Below are positions 1 to 8,585 of a DNA stretch of 45,289 nt, piece after piece. Below the pieces are notes generated by a model. That model searched no databases. It saw only the letters and a list, made by a program, of their open reading frames with translations, and was not told where the DNA came from. Every line of letters begins with the position of its first letter. The stretch's first letter is position 1. Origin of the DNA: Myxococcales bacterium. GTDB lineage: Bacteria; Myxococcota; Myxococcia; Myxococcales; Myxococcaceae. The position numbers and the translations under genes are program-made. The DNA lies in contig PMBV01000350.1 in NCBI GenBank assembly GCA_003153055.1, positions 1 through 45,289 of the forward strand. Reading direction: 5' to 3'.

Positions 1-1
1 G

Positions 2-664
2 TTCGTCACTCGGCGAAGTCTGGTGCACGATGCCAACGAGCAGTTCATCGACCAGGGTGAACCGCTGGTTGATAACAACGACAACGGCATTCAGGACGCA
101 AACGAGACGTACGTGGACATCAACGCGAACGGCCGCTGGGACGGCCCGAATGGCCAGTGGGACGGCAACACGACCATCTGGACAGAGACTCGGGTGCTCT
201 ACACCGACATCGCTGACCCCACGGTTGCTTTCACAACGCCCAGCTCGTACGGGAGCTGTCCCGCTGGTGTCTCCAAGGGTGGGTCCTCGCTCATCGACGT
301 CTATCTGCCTGACTTGAACTTGAACCGAGTGCAGGCGGCGAGCACCTCGATGGGGGTTGCTCACACCGCGACGAAGGGCTCGGTGCAGTGGGTTTCGACG
401 ACAATTCAGGACGGGTACGGGTTCCAGATGGATCGACTCCGCTTCGACGCAGCGGGGGCGGCGAACGCCGAGTGCGCCCCGACCTCGCCCGTGTGTGTTT
501 GGAAGGTGATCTTCGGAACTTGGGGTCAAGGCTACCTCGGCCAAGTTCGTATCACTGGGGCGGCGGTCTCCGATGCGACCGCCTGCCAGAATGACGTCAC
601 CACGACCGATGTCACGGTTCTCGGCGTCAAGAGCTCGGTGGCGACCCCGGGAGCGATTCAGTAG
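2..664 (+). CDS. C-terminal part of a secreted Asp/Asn-repeat protein (5' truncated by window)
   Basis: The frame is open from base 2, with no stop before the GTG at 23, so the gene begins left of the window and only about 220 C-terminal residues are visible. The first ~55 residues hold repeated Asp/Asn/Gly loops (DNNDNGIQDANE, DINANGRWDG) that resemble dockerin or EF-hand-like calcium-binding loops of bacterial surface proteins. The remainder is Ser/Thr-rich and beta-like, with four Cys that could form disulfides, typical of exported Ig-like-domain proteins. No catalytic motif is visible. It is followed after 60 bases by a small exported protein gene on the same strand. Function unknown; cell-surface or secreted location is inferred. 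Confidence 0.7.
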   Translation, partial: FVTRRSLVHDANEQFIDQGEPLVDNNDNGIQDANETYVDINANGRWDGPNGQWDGNTTIWTETRVLYTDIADPTVAFTTPSSYGSCPAGVSKGGSSLIDVYLPDLNLNRVQAASTSMGVAHTATKGSVQWVSTTIQDGYGFQMDRLRFDAAGAANAECAPTSPVCVWKVIFGTWGQGYLGQVRITGAAVSDATACQNDVTTTDVTVLGVKSSVATPGAIQ

Positions 665-724
665 CACGCATGCCGGCTGCACGGTGCGGCGCCACTGGGC
701 GTGTTACACGAGGAGGGGTATCTC

Positions 725-967
725 ATGAACAAGTTCGTCTTGCTCGCGGCCATCCTGCTTCCCTTCACCCTCTCGGCGACGCTCCTCGTCCCCGCGTCCT
801 CGCTGGCCGCCCCCAAGAAGAAGGCCAAGAAGCCCGAGAAGAAGGCGCTGAAGAAGAAGGAGGAGCCGCCGCCGCCGGTCGTTGAGGAGGCTCCCAAGGA
901 GGCGACGTCTCCTGCTCCCGTCGAAGACGACCGGGAGGATCGGGGTGGAAAGGTCTACGGCAGGTAG
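725..967 (+). CDS. Small exported Lys/Pro-rich protein
   Basis: 80 residues. The ATG at 725 is chosen because a good ribosome binding site (GAGGAGGGG, about 710-718) lies just upstream; an in-frame GTG at 701 would come before that site. Residues 1 to ~30 form a signal peptide ending in ASSLAA. The mature part is low complexity: Lys-rich (KKKAKKPEKK), then a PPPP-VVEEAP stretch and an acidic patch. Such charged tails suggest an intrinsically disordered periplasmic or envelope protein. I recognise no family. It sits between two other exported-protein genes on the same strand, so they may be co-transcribed. Confidence 0.65.
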   Translation: MNKFVLLAAILLPFTLSATLLVPASSLAAPKKKAKKPEKKALKKKEEPPPPVVEEAPKEATSPAPVEDDREDRGGKVYGR

Positions 968-1018
968 CAACACCAACGGTCGCCCGGCCTGCCGCGCGCG
1001 ACTCGAACGGAGGATGCA

Positions 1019-1255
1019 ATGATTCGCTGGTTCGTCGTTCTCGTTTTGGCGGTTGTCTCATCGGGCTGCGTCACCTTCGGCTCCCTCACGCCCGGCTCGA
1101 ATTCCGACAAAGGCGTCTGGGTCTCCAAGAACACCGGCTTCCTCGGCATCCAGGTGAGCAACCAGGAAGTGTTGTTCTGCTCCAACTCGCAGGGTGGCAG
1201 TCCGGTGTGCACCAAGGCCGGTGGAGACGTGGCACCGTCGAAGACAGGGCAGTAG
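1019..1255 (+). CDS. Small putative lipoprotein
   Basis: 78 residues, ATG start with CGGAGG about 5 bases upstream. The N-terminus MIRWFVVLVLAVVSSGC is a lipoprotein signal with Cys17 as the probable lipidated residue. The mature ~60 residues contain two further Cys (in LFCSNS and PVCTK), perhaps a disulfide. No known domain seen. It ends 33 bases before the convergent dapE, and its coding style matches the two upstream exported genes. Likely an outer- or inner-membrane lipoprotein of unknown role. Confidence 0.65.
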   Translation: MIRWFVVLVLAVVSSGCVTFGSLTPGSNSDKGVWVSKNTGFLGIQVSNQEVLFCSNSQGGSPVCTKAGGDVAPSKTGQ

Positions 1256-1288
1256 CGGGAGCGACGACACTCGCCGCGTCGGGTGCCC

Positions 1289-2353
1289 TCAGCGTGGGCC
1301 CCCCTCGACGAGCCGTCTCAACACCTCAGCGCTTCGCTCCAAAGCCGCCGCCGATGCGCTCTCGTCCCGCTGGTGAGCCTGGGCCGTCTCACCCGGCCCG
1401 TAGTTGACCGCGTCGACGCCCAGCTCGGAGAACCTCGCCACGTCGGTCCACGCTTGCTTCGCCTCGGCCGGCCGCCCAGTCAGGCGCACCAGCCGCTCGA
1501 GGTGCGAGTTCCCGGTGGCGACGCCTCCCGAGGGGGCGAGGTCCGTGAAGGCCACCTCACACCGGCCCGCGACCAACTCCATGACATCCTGCTGGGCCCG
1601 CTCCAGTGTCTTCCCCGGAGCGAAGCGATAATTGAGATTGAGCTCGAACGTCTCCGGCACCACGTTCCGCGCCCGTCCGCCCTTCGCCAGCGTCACGCTC
1701 ATCACCTCGAAGAAGGTATGTCCATTCACCAGCACCTCCCGACGGGAGCGGGCCTCGAGCTCGGCGAGCAACGCGCCGGCCGCGTGTATCGCGTTCTTCC
1801 CCTGCCACGGCCTGGCCGAGTGCGCCGCCTGGCCCCGAAACATCAGCGTGGCGTGGAGCGAGCCGACACACCCCACCTGCACCGCTCCATCGGTCGGCTC
1901 GAGGGCGATGGCGAAGGCCACCTGTCTCAGCTCGGGAGCCATCTCGAAGAGTGGGCCCAGCCCAGACTCCTGGAAGGGGCCCTCCTCGCGTTCGTACATG
2001 ATGAGGAGCAGGTTGACCGGCAGCCGCGGGCGATCCACCTGCTCGGCCAGCGCCATCATCACCGCCAGCGCACCCTTCATGTCCGAGCTGCCGAGGCCGA
2101 AGAGGCGGTCGCCCTCCAGCCGTGCCGGCCCTGACCCAGGGTTCTCCGGCACTGTGTCGAGGTGCCCCACCAGCGCGATGGTGGGTCGCGGGTCGATGGT
2201 CGGGCCGACCAACAGGGAGTGGGACACCCGCCGCACCTGCTCCCGAGGGTAGTGGGCGAGGGCCCAGGCCTCCACGAAGTCAGCCAGTGGGCCTTCGTGG
2301 CCGATGACCGACGGAATTTTGACGAGCTCGAGGGCGCGAGAAGCCAGATCCAT
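1289..2353 (-). CDS. dapE: Succinyl-diaminopimelate desuccinylase (M20 metallopeptidase family)
   Basis: 354 residues, near the family length of ~370. DapE hydrolyses N-succinyl-LL-2,6-diaminopimelate to LL-diaminopimelate and succinate in lysine and peptidoglycan precursor synthesis, in the cytoplasm. Visible M20 residues: GHLDTVP (His64, Asp66), SSDMKG (bridging Asp91), EREEG (Glu123 catalytic base and Glu124 metal ligand), and a C-terminal AHQRDE with the last His ligand. The lid/dimerisation domain lies roughly at 165-270. The initiator ATG is the first codon of the frame. It is divergent from the histidine kinase gene across about 90 bases. Another M20 deacylase specificity is possible, but the overall sequence fits the DapE subgroup. 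Confidence 0.85.
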   Translation of the reverse strand: MDLASRALELVKIPSVIGHEGPLADFVEAWALAHYPREQVRRVSHSLLVGPTIDPRPTIALVGHLDTVPENPGSGPARLEGDRLFGLGSSDMKGALAVMMALAEQVDRPRLPVNLLLIMYEREEGPFQESGLGPLFEMAPELRQVAFAIALEPTDGAVQVGCVGSLHATLMFRGQAAHSARPWQGKNAIHAAGALLAELEARSRREVLVNGHTFFEVMSVTLAKGGRARNVVPETFELNLNYRFAPGKTLERAQQDVMELVAGRCEVAFTDLAPSGGVATGNSHLERLVRLTGRPAEAKQAWTDVARFSELGVDAVNYGPGETAQAHQRDESASAAALERSAEVLRRLVEGGPR

Positions 2354-2443
2354 CGCCGCGCTTATAGCTCAAGCACTCGAAAACATGAGGGAGCTCCACA
2401 CTTGGGGAGTGGCACTGGCGCCCGGGGGCAGTACCTTCGCCTC

Positions 2444-4225
2444 ATGCCGTCCGCTGAAGTCCCATTGGGCAAGCTGACCGCGAGAACCAACGAGCTGCTG
2501 TACTCAGGCCAGCGGATCGGCCCGTGGATGAATCAGATGATCGCCCTGGTGATGCTGGTCGGCGCCGATGGAGTGGTGCCGCGCTGGCTGGGGGTCCTGT
2601 GGTGGAGCTTCGGGCTCGGCTGGCATCTCCTCCGGCGCCATTGGAGCGTGGCCTACTTCCGCGCCCATCCAGCCGACCGCGAGCGCGACGCGGCGTACTG
2701 GGAGCGCCTGGTGGTGCGCGCCATGTGGGGCAGTGGCCTGTGGTTCAGCATCGGCGTCGCCACCATCATCACCCTGGCCCCGAGCGAACAGCGGCTCTTC
2801 ACCAGCCTCACGGTGTCGGGCCTGGTGGGCGCGGCCACCGCCACCGTCGCGGTGACGAAGCGGGCCTTCCTCACCTACCTGTCGCCGCTGTTCATGGGGA
2901 ACTTCTTCCCCTATGTCTGGATAGTCGCCCATGGAGGCTCGCGCATCGACTGGCTGGTGCTGGCGAGCGTGCCCGCGTTCATCTGGGGCACCTGGCGCGT
3001 CTCGGCGCTGTCGGTCGCGCGAATACGAGACAACCTCCTCTTCTCGCTTCGCCAGGACGCGCTCCTGGTGGACCTCGCCGAGACGAGAGACGCGGCCATC
3101 GCCTCGGCCCGGGCCCGCAGCGAGTTCCTCGCGGTGATGAGCCATGAGATTCGCACGCCCCTCAACGGCGTCATTGGCATGAATGGCCTGCTGCTCGACA
3201 CCACACTCGACACCGAGCAACGCGAGTACACCCAAGCCATTCAGCAGTCGGCCGAGACGCTGCGGGGCCTCATCGACGACATCCTCGACTCCTCGAAAAT
3301 CGACGCCGGCCGCATCGAGCTCGAGGCGGTGCCCTTCGCGCTCGGCGAGGAGCTCTCCGGCCTGGTTCGGCTGATGGCCTACAAGGCCGCGGAGCGAGGC
3401 GTCACCGTCACCTTGGAGCTGTCGCCAGTGCTGCCTCCCTTCGTCCGAGGCGACTGGGCCCGCATTCGCCAGGTGCTCCTCAACCTCCTGGGCAACGCCA
3501 TCAAGTTCACCGAGCGAGGCACGGTGCAGTGCACGGTGGAGCCCAGCCAAGGCCGAGTGCGCTTCGAGGTGAAGGACACCGGCCTGGGCATGACGCCCGA
3601 GCAGCTCAGCCGGCTCTTCCACCCCTTCACCCAAGGCGACGCCTCGACGACCCGGCGCTTCGGCGGCACCGGGCTGGGCCTGTCCATCTCCCAGCGCCTG
3701 GTGCAGTTGATGGGCGACACCATCGAAGTGCAAAGCACCGCGGGCCTTGGCAGCACCTTCTGGTTCTGTCTGGCCCTGCCGGCCGCCGAGAAGCCCGCGC
3801 AGCGAGGGCACGACGAGGCCGCCCCGAAGGCGCCTCCGCAGCGAATCCTCGTGGTGGAGGACGACCAGGTCAGCCGGAGGCTCGCTCAGCGCCTGCTCGA
3901 ACGAGAGGGGCACTCCGTCGCCGTCGCCAGAAATGGCCTCGAGGCGCTCACCCGCTTGGGCGAGGAGCGCTTCGACGTGGTGCTGATGGACCTCCAGATG
4001 CCCGAGATGGACGGCCTCGAGGCCACCCGGCGGGTCCGCGCCCAGGCCGGCCTCAACGCCCGCACCCCCATCGTCGCCCTCACCGCCAACGCCAGCACCG
4101 AAGACCGCCAAGCCTGCGAAGCCGCTGGCTTCTCCGACTACCTCACCAAGCCCATCGCCCCGCACTTGCTCTCCCAGATGCTGGCACACTGGGCCACCTG
4201 GAAGCCCGGCGCCAAAGTCGGTTGA
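2444..4225 (+). CDS. Membrane-bound hybrid sensor histidine kinase with receiver domain
   Basis: 593 residues from the ATG at 2444; the frame is open upstream but runs back over dapE, so the longer form is unlikely. Residues ~25-190 contain about five or six hydrophobic segments, forming a membrane sensor module. A short linker leads to a HisKA domain with phospho-acceptor His234 in [11 protein letters not shown], then an HATPase_c domain with N box (NLLGNAIKF), G1 box (DTGLGM) and G2 box (GGTGLGLS). A C-terminal receiver domain has ILVVEDD and phospho-acceptor Asp516 in [12 protein letters not shown], plus the conserved Thr and Lys (LTAN, LTKPI). All catalytic residues look intact. No response regulator or HPt gene is adjacent, so it is an orphan kinase; signal and output are unknown. 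Confidence 0.9.
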   Translation: MPSAEVPLGKLTARTNELLYSGQRIGPWMNQMIALVMLVGADGVVPRWLGVLWWSFGLGWHLLRRHWSVAYFRAHPADRERDAAYWERLVVRAMWGSGLWFSIGVATIITLAPSEQRLFTSLTVSGLVGAATATVAVTKRAFLTYLSPLFMGNFFPYVWIVAHGGSRIDWLVLASVPAFIWGTWRVSALSVARIRDNLLFSLRQDALLVDLAETRDAAIASARARSEFLAVMSHEIRTPLNGVIGMNGLLLDTTLDTEQREYTQAIQQSAETLRGLIDDILDSSKIDAGRIELEAVPFALGEELSGLVRLMAYKAAERGVTVTLELSPVLPPFVRGDWARIRQVLLNLLGNAIKFTERGTVQCTVEPSQGRVRFEVKDTGLGMTPEQLSRLFHPFTQGDASTTRRFGGTGLGLSISQRLVQLMGDTIEVQSTAGLGSTFWFCLALPAAEKPAQRGHDEAAPKAPPQRILVVEDDQVSRRLAQRLLEREGHSVAVARNGLEALTRLGEERFDVVLMDLQMPEMDGLEATRRVRAQAGLNARTPIVALTANASTEDRQACEAAGFSDYLTKPIAPHLLSQMLAHWATWKPGAKVG

Positions 4226-4248
4226 GGAGCCCTCCCGAAGCTGAAAGC

Positions 4249-4277
4249 TTGAGCAGTTGCCTGCTCGCCCGTACAGT
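4249..4277 (+). promoter_or_regulatory. Candidate sigma70-type promoter for mrfAB
   Basis: TTGAGC at 4249-4254 and TACAGT at 4272-4277 are separated by exactly 17 bases, about 24 bases before the helicase start codon. Both hexamers match four or five of six consensus positions. This is pattern matching only. Confidence 0.4.
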
Positions 4278-4300
4278 CCGCGCTCGAACGGGAGAGCAGA

Positions 4301-6655
4301 ATGACTTCAGCCTTCTCGGGAGCCCGCGCGGCTCCCTGGCTTGTCGGGCGTGGGGTGGAGGCAGTGGTGCGCGGGTGGCTCGAGACGCCCCAGGTGCGCT
4401 CGAACTTCGTGCTCGACGAGGTGTTGCCCAGCGCCGAGGCCGAGAGCGTGCCGCTGCCCGTGGGCCTCTCGGAGCCGGTGAAGAAGGCCCTCGCCAAACG
4501 GGGCGTGGCGAGCCTCTACACGCACCAGGCGGAGGCCTTCGAGTTGGCTCGTGCCGGCCGGGACTTCGTGGTGGCAACCCCCACCGCCTCGGGGAAGAGC
4601 CTCTGCTACACGCTGCCGGTGCTCGATGCGCTGGCCCGACGCCCCGAGGCCCGCGCGCTGTTGCTGTTCCCGACGAAGGCCCTCTCCCGCGACCAGGAGG
4701 AGTCCATCCGAGCCCTGATGAAGGACGCCGAGCTCGACCACGGAGCCGTCACCTTCGACGGCGACACTCCGGCCGACGCGCGCCGGGCCGCCCGGGAGCG
4801 CTCGGGCATCATCTTGTCGAACCCCGACATGCTGCACACCGGCGTGCTGCCGCACCACGCGTCATGGGCTCGCTTCTTCGCTGGCCTCGAGTACGTCGTC
4901 ATCGACGAGGTGCACGCCTACCGCGGCGTCTTCGGCTCTCACCTCGCCAACGTGCTGCGGCGCCTCGAGCGGGTGGCCCGCTTTCACGGCGCGACCCCTC
5001 GCTTCCTCTTCGCCTCGGCCACCATCGGCAACCCCAGGGAGCACGCCTCGCGCATGCTGGGCCGGGAGGTGGCCCTGGTCGAGAAGAGCGGCGCTCCCCG
5101 GGGCGCCCGGCGGGTCCTCATGTACAACCCGCCCGTCGTCAATGCCGAGCTGGGCATTCGCCAGTCGTACATCAAGGCGGCGGCGCGGCTGACGGCTGAC
5201 CTGGTGAAGGCCGAGGTGCCGACGTTGCTCTTCGGCCAGTCACGCAACACCGTCGAGGTGATGCTGAAGTACCTGCGCGACGCGCTGATGGAGGCCCGGC
5301 TGTCCCCTGACCTGGTGCACGCCTACCGCGCCGGGTACCTCCCACAGACGAGGCGAGACATCGAGGCTGGGCTCCGCGCCGGAGCTCTTCGCTGCGTGGT
5401 GGCGACCAGCGCCCTCGAGCTCGGCATCGACGTCGGAGCGTTGGACGCGGTGGTCTGCGCCGGCTGGCCAGGCAGCACCGCGGCCCTCTGGCAACGCTTC
5501 GGTCGGGCTGGGCGCCGTCAGGGCACCAGCTTGTCGCTGCTGGTGACGTCGAGCGCCCCGGTGGATCAGTACGTCGCCGCCACGGCCCAGCAGCTCCTCG
5601 GCGCGCCGGTGGAGCACGCCCGCATCGACCCCGACAACGTCGAGGTGCTGGTGCAACACCTCAAGTGCGCGGCCTTCGAGCTGCCCTTCGAGGGCGACGA
5701 GCGCTTCCGTGACGTGCCCACGGAGAAGGTGCGCGAGGCGCTGGAGTGGCTCGCTTCGCACCAGGTGCTCCACGCCGTGCCTCAGCCCGACGGGACGGCC
5801 TCGTTCCACTGGAGCGCCGACGCCTACCCGGCCAACGACGTGTCGTTGCGGAGCGTCGGCTGGGACAACGTCGTCATCATCGACGTGTCCACCGACCACA
5901 CCATGGCCGAGATGGACTGGCGGTCGACCCACACCATGCTCCACGAGCAGGCCATCTACCAGCACGAGGGGAAGCAATTTCAGGTCGAGCGCCTCGACCT
6001 CGAGAACCACAAGGCCTTCGTCCGCCCAGTCGAGCCAGACTACTACACCGACGCAATGACATACACGAAGGTGACTGTGCTGCGCAGGGAACAGGAGGAC
6101 GAGCGGGCCACGATGACGTTGGGAGCGGGAGAGGTGTCGGTGGTGGAGCGAGTGGTTGGCTACAAGAAAATCAAGTACCACACCCATGAGAACGTCGGGT
6201 ACGGCGAGGTGCAGCTGCCCGAGATGCAGATGCACACCACGGCGTTCTGGCTGACGTTGTCCGAGTCGGTGCTGGGCGAGCTCCTCACCAAGGCGACGAG
6301 GCCCGACCTCCATGACGCGATGAATGGTCTGGGGGCCGCGATGCACACGGTGGCGGCCGTGGGGTTGATGGTCGACCCCAGAGACCTGGGTCGCACGGTG
6401 GGCAACAAGGAAGGCAAAGGGAAGACGCTCGAGGCGCCCACGGTGTACTTGTACGACCACATCCCCGGAGGCGTCGGCCTCGCCAGTCGCCTGCATGACG
6501 AGCGCGACGCACTCTTGGGGCGAACCCGGACGCTCCTCGAGGCGTGCCCGTGTGAAGGGGGCTGCCCCGCGTGCGTCGGGCCAGCGGGAGGGCGCCCGAG
6601 GAAGGCGTTGGCGCTCCGCATCCTCGACCGCCTGGGCGTGAGCGCGGTGGCGTGA
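4301..6655 (+). CDS. mrfA: MrfA/YprA-family DEAH-box DNA helicase
   Basis: 784 residues, close to the ~750 of Bacillus MrfA. Helicase lobe 1: Q-motif region near 73-78, Walker A TPTASGKS at 93-100, Walker B DEVH at 202-205, motif III FASATIGNP near 237-245. Lobe 2 carries the conserved ATSALELGIDVG and QRFGRAGRRQG motifs. The C-terminal part matches the DUF1998/MZB region, with four cysteines (C749, C751, C755, C758, in CPCEGGCPAC) expected to bind a metal. In B. subtilis MrfA works with exonuclease MrfB in repair of mitomycin-C-type DNA damage. Its stop overlaps the next start (TGATG at 6653-6657), and that gene is the MrfB-like nuclease, which strongly supports the assignment. Confidence 0.88.
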   Translation: MTSAFSGARAAPWLVGRGVEAVVRGWLETPQVRSNFVLDEVLPSAEAESVPLPVGLSEPVKKALAKRGVASLYTHQAEAFELARAGRDFVVATPTASGKSLCYTLPVLDALARRPEARALLLFPTKALSRDQEESIRALMKDAELDHGAVTFDGDTPADARRAARERSGIILSNPDMLHTGVLPHHASWARFFAGLEYVVIDEVHAYRGVFGSHLANVLRRLERVARFHGATPRFLFASATIGNPREHASRMLGREVALVEKSGAPRGARRVLMYNPPVVNAELGIRQSYIKAAARLTADLVKAEVPTLLFGQSRNTVEVMLKYLRDALMEARLSPDLVHAYRAGYLPQTRRDIEAGLRAGALRCVVATSALELGIDVGALDAVVCAGWPGSTAALWQRFGRAGRRQGTSLSLLVTSSAPVDQYVAATAQQLLGAPVEHARIDPDNVEVLVQHLKCAAFELPFEGDERFRDVPTEKVREALEWLASHQVLHAVPQPDGTASFHWSADAYPANDVSLRSVGWDNVVIIDVSTDHTMAEMDWRSTHTMLHEQAIYQHEGKQFQVERLDLENHKAFVRPVEPDYYTDAMTYTKVTVLRREQEDERATMTLGAGEVSVVERVVGYKKIKYHTHENVGYGEVQLPEMQMHTTAFWLTLSESVLGELLTKATRPDLHDAMNGLGAAMHTVAAVGLMVDPRDLGRTVGNKEGKGKTLEAPTVYLYDHIPGGVGLASRLHDERDALLGRTRTLLEACPCEGGCPACVGPAGGRPRKALALRILDRLGVSAVA

Positions 6656-8358
6656 TGGAGCGAACGCCTCCGGGAGAGGACCTCCTCGCGCTCGCACCCG
6701 CGGGAGCCTCGGCCAGCCTGCTCCACCGCTTCGCCCAGCGACGGGCCGAGCTGGACCTTCCGGTGGAGACGGTGACGCCGCGCGGCTCCGGTGCCTTCGC
6801 CGAACAGCTCGCTCAGCTCCGCTCGTCGAGAGGGCTGCCTGCTTCACATGCACCGCCGACAGCGGCGGGCTCGGCTGAGGATGACCGCCGGCTGCGGATG
6901 GGCGAAGTCGCGGCCCTGACTCAAGCGACCGTGCCGGCGCGGGATGCCCAGGAGTCGCACCCGGAGCGGCCAGCGACTCAGGACACTCAGCCACCGCGGA
7001 GGCCCTCCTCGACCTTCGGCGCCCGGCTGGCGATGCTCTCCCCTCCGACTCGAGGGCCGCCGGATGACCCAGCTCCTCCGGCGGCTATGGAACCCCTGCC
7101 TTCGGCGCCTGATCCATCCCTCTCCGATGGGAGCCTGACCTCCCGCCTGAGTCTCCTCCGGCCTCCGGGAGGTCCCTTGGGAGCCCGACCCACGGCCCGT
7201 GGGAGCGCTGCCAAGTCGCTGGATGCCCTCATTCCACCGAGAGCAACACCTCTTGGCCCGCTCCATCTCGTCGAGGAAGCGGGAGTTCGGTACCGAAGCG
7301 TGGCCTCCGCGACGCTCGAGGCCCTCACGCTGGGCCGGTCGCCCCTCGACTCCAGCCGGCCCCTCTTCCTCGACACCGAGACGACCGGGCTCGCTGGAGG
7401 CACCGGCACGCTGGCGTTCCTCGTCGGCATCGCCCGAGTCGTCGACGGCTCGGTGCAGCTCGAGCAAGCCCACTTGCCTGGCCCAGGTCAGGAGCGGCCC
7501 ATTCTCGAGTGGCTCCGCCAACGCCTCGAGGACGCGACGGTGCTCATAACCTTCAACGGGAAGAGCTTCGACTGGCCGCTGCTCAAGAGTCGCTTCATCC
7601 TCAACCGCATGACGCCACCGGTGAGCCCGCCGCACGTCGACCTGCTGCACTGCGCGCGGAGGGTGTTCCGCCACGAGACTCCCCAGTGCACCCTCACGGC
7701 TCTCGAGCGCGTCGCCCTTGGCCACCACCGGGTGGGAGACATCGACGGAGCGTTGATTCCGTCAGTGTGGTTCGACTTTCTCCGCACCGGCCGGGTGGCG
7801 ATGCTGGGCCGAGTCCTCCAGCACAACGCCCGCGACGTGCGCAGCATGGTGGAGCTCCTCGAGCTGTTGGCCGACGCCTGGGAGGAGAAGCGTGCTCTCT
7901 CCGACGCCAGTCGCCTCGGGCTGGCGAAGCTGGCCGCTCGACGAAGGGACACGGCCCGCGCCCTTCGGTTCCTCGCTGGCTTCGATGTGGCGGCCTCGCG
8001 GGCCTTGGCTGGTGACGCCCTCGAGCTCAAGGCGCTGCTCCTCAAGCGCCGAGGCGCGATGGCCGCCGCGGCCGAGTCTCTCGAAGAGGCGCTGCTCGTC
8101 ACCCACGCCCCCGGCCGGGTTCGCCTCGCCCTCGCCAAGCTCTACGAGCATCAGTTGAAGGACTTCGCCGCGGCCCGGAGCCACGCGGCGGGGGCGCTCA
8201 GCGCCGAGCCTCCAGCCCAACGCGAGCGGCGAATTCGACGTCTCACTTCGCTCGAAGCGCGAGCCATCGTGCCGCCGAGATCCCTGGAGATGGACCTGCC
8301 CGACGTCAGGCCTCCAATGCGAAGGAACGGGTCTGCTGCGAATCCGATGCTCGACTGA
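6655..8358 (+). CDS. mrfB: MrfB/YprB-like DEDD exonuclease with C-terminal helical repeats
   Basis: 567 residues from the ATG that overlaps the mrfA stop. Residues 1 to ~190 are Pro/Ser/Arg-rich and look disordered. From ~225 the RNase H-like exonuclease fold begins: FLDTETTGLAGG supplies the Asp240/Glu242 metal pair, TFNGKSFDWPLL the second acidic motif, and HNARDVRSMVELL the C-terminal Asp motif. Residues ~420-530 are Ala/Leu-rich and resemble TPR-like repeats, as in YprB proteins. The partner is the MrfA helicase just upstream. It converges on the Ser/Thr kinase gene across 227 bases. The long disordered N-terminus is longer than I would expect for this family. Confidence 0.82.
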   Translation: MERTPPGEDLLALAPAGASASLLHRFAQRRAELDLPVETVTPRGSGAFAEQLAQLRSSRGLPASHAPPTAAGSAEDDRRLRMGEVAALTQATVPARDAQESHPERPATQDTQPPRRPSSTFGARLAMLSPPTRGPPDDPAPPAAMEPLPSAPDPSLSDGSLTSRLSLLRPPGGPLGARPTARGSAAKSLDALIPPRATPLGPLHLVEEAGVRYRSVASATLEALTLGRSPLDSSRPLFLDTETTGLAGGTGTLAFLVGIARVVDGSVQLEQAHLPGPGQERPILEWLRQRLEDATVLITFNGKSFDWPLLKSRFILNRMTPPVSPPHVDLLHCARRVFRHETPQCTLTALERVALGHHRVGDIDGALIPSVWFDFLRTGRVAMLGRVLQHNARDVRSMVELLELLADAWEEKRALSDASRLGLAKLAARRRDTARALRFLAGFDVAASRALAGDALELKALLLKRRGAMAAAAESLEEALLVTHAPGRVRLALAKLYEHQLKDFAAARSHAAGALSAEPPAQRERRIRRLTSLEARAIVPPRSLEMDLPDVRPPMRRNGSAANPMLD

Positions 8359-8585
8359 AGACCGGTGCCTCACACCACCGCACGCACGCGGCTGGAGATC
8401 GCCGCTCAGAAGCGGTCCGACTCGGTGCGCACATCTCGCGCTCCCGGAAGTCAGCGGCTCAGAATACCTGAACCCACATTGAACCTGCGCCAGCACATCG
8501 CCGCTGCGACTGGTTTGTGGCCAGACTCTACGATGTGCGGGCGATCGCCATCAGGGTTCTATCGCGGGCGAGCGAGGCCCCGGCG
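8359..8585. other. Convergent intergenic spacer
   Basis: 227 bases between the 3' ends of mrfB and the kinase gene. No gene or strong hairpin followed by T-run is seen, so no terminator is called. Confidence 0.3.

Noticed and set aside
2504..4189. 561-codon minus-strand open frame over the histidine kinase
   Set aside because: The plus strand has intact HisKA, HATPase and receiver motifs; the minus frame is a high-GC artefact.
5240..6994. 584-codon minus-strand open frame over mrfA
   Set aside because: The plus frame has helicase motifs through to the C-terminal Cys cluster, and the antisense peptide is low-complexity His/Arg/Gly.
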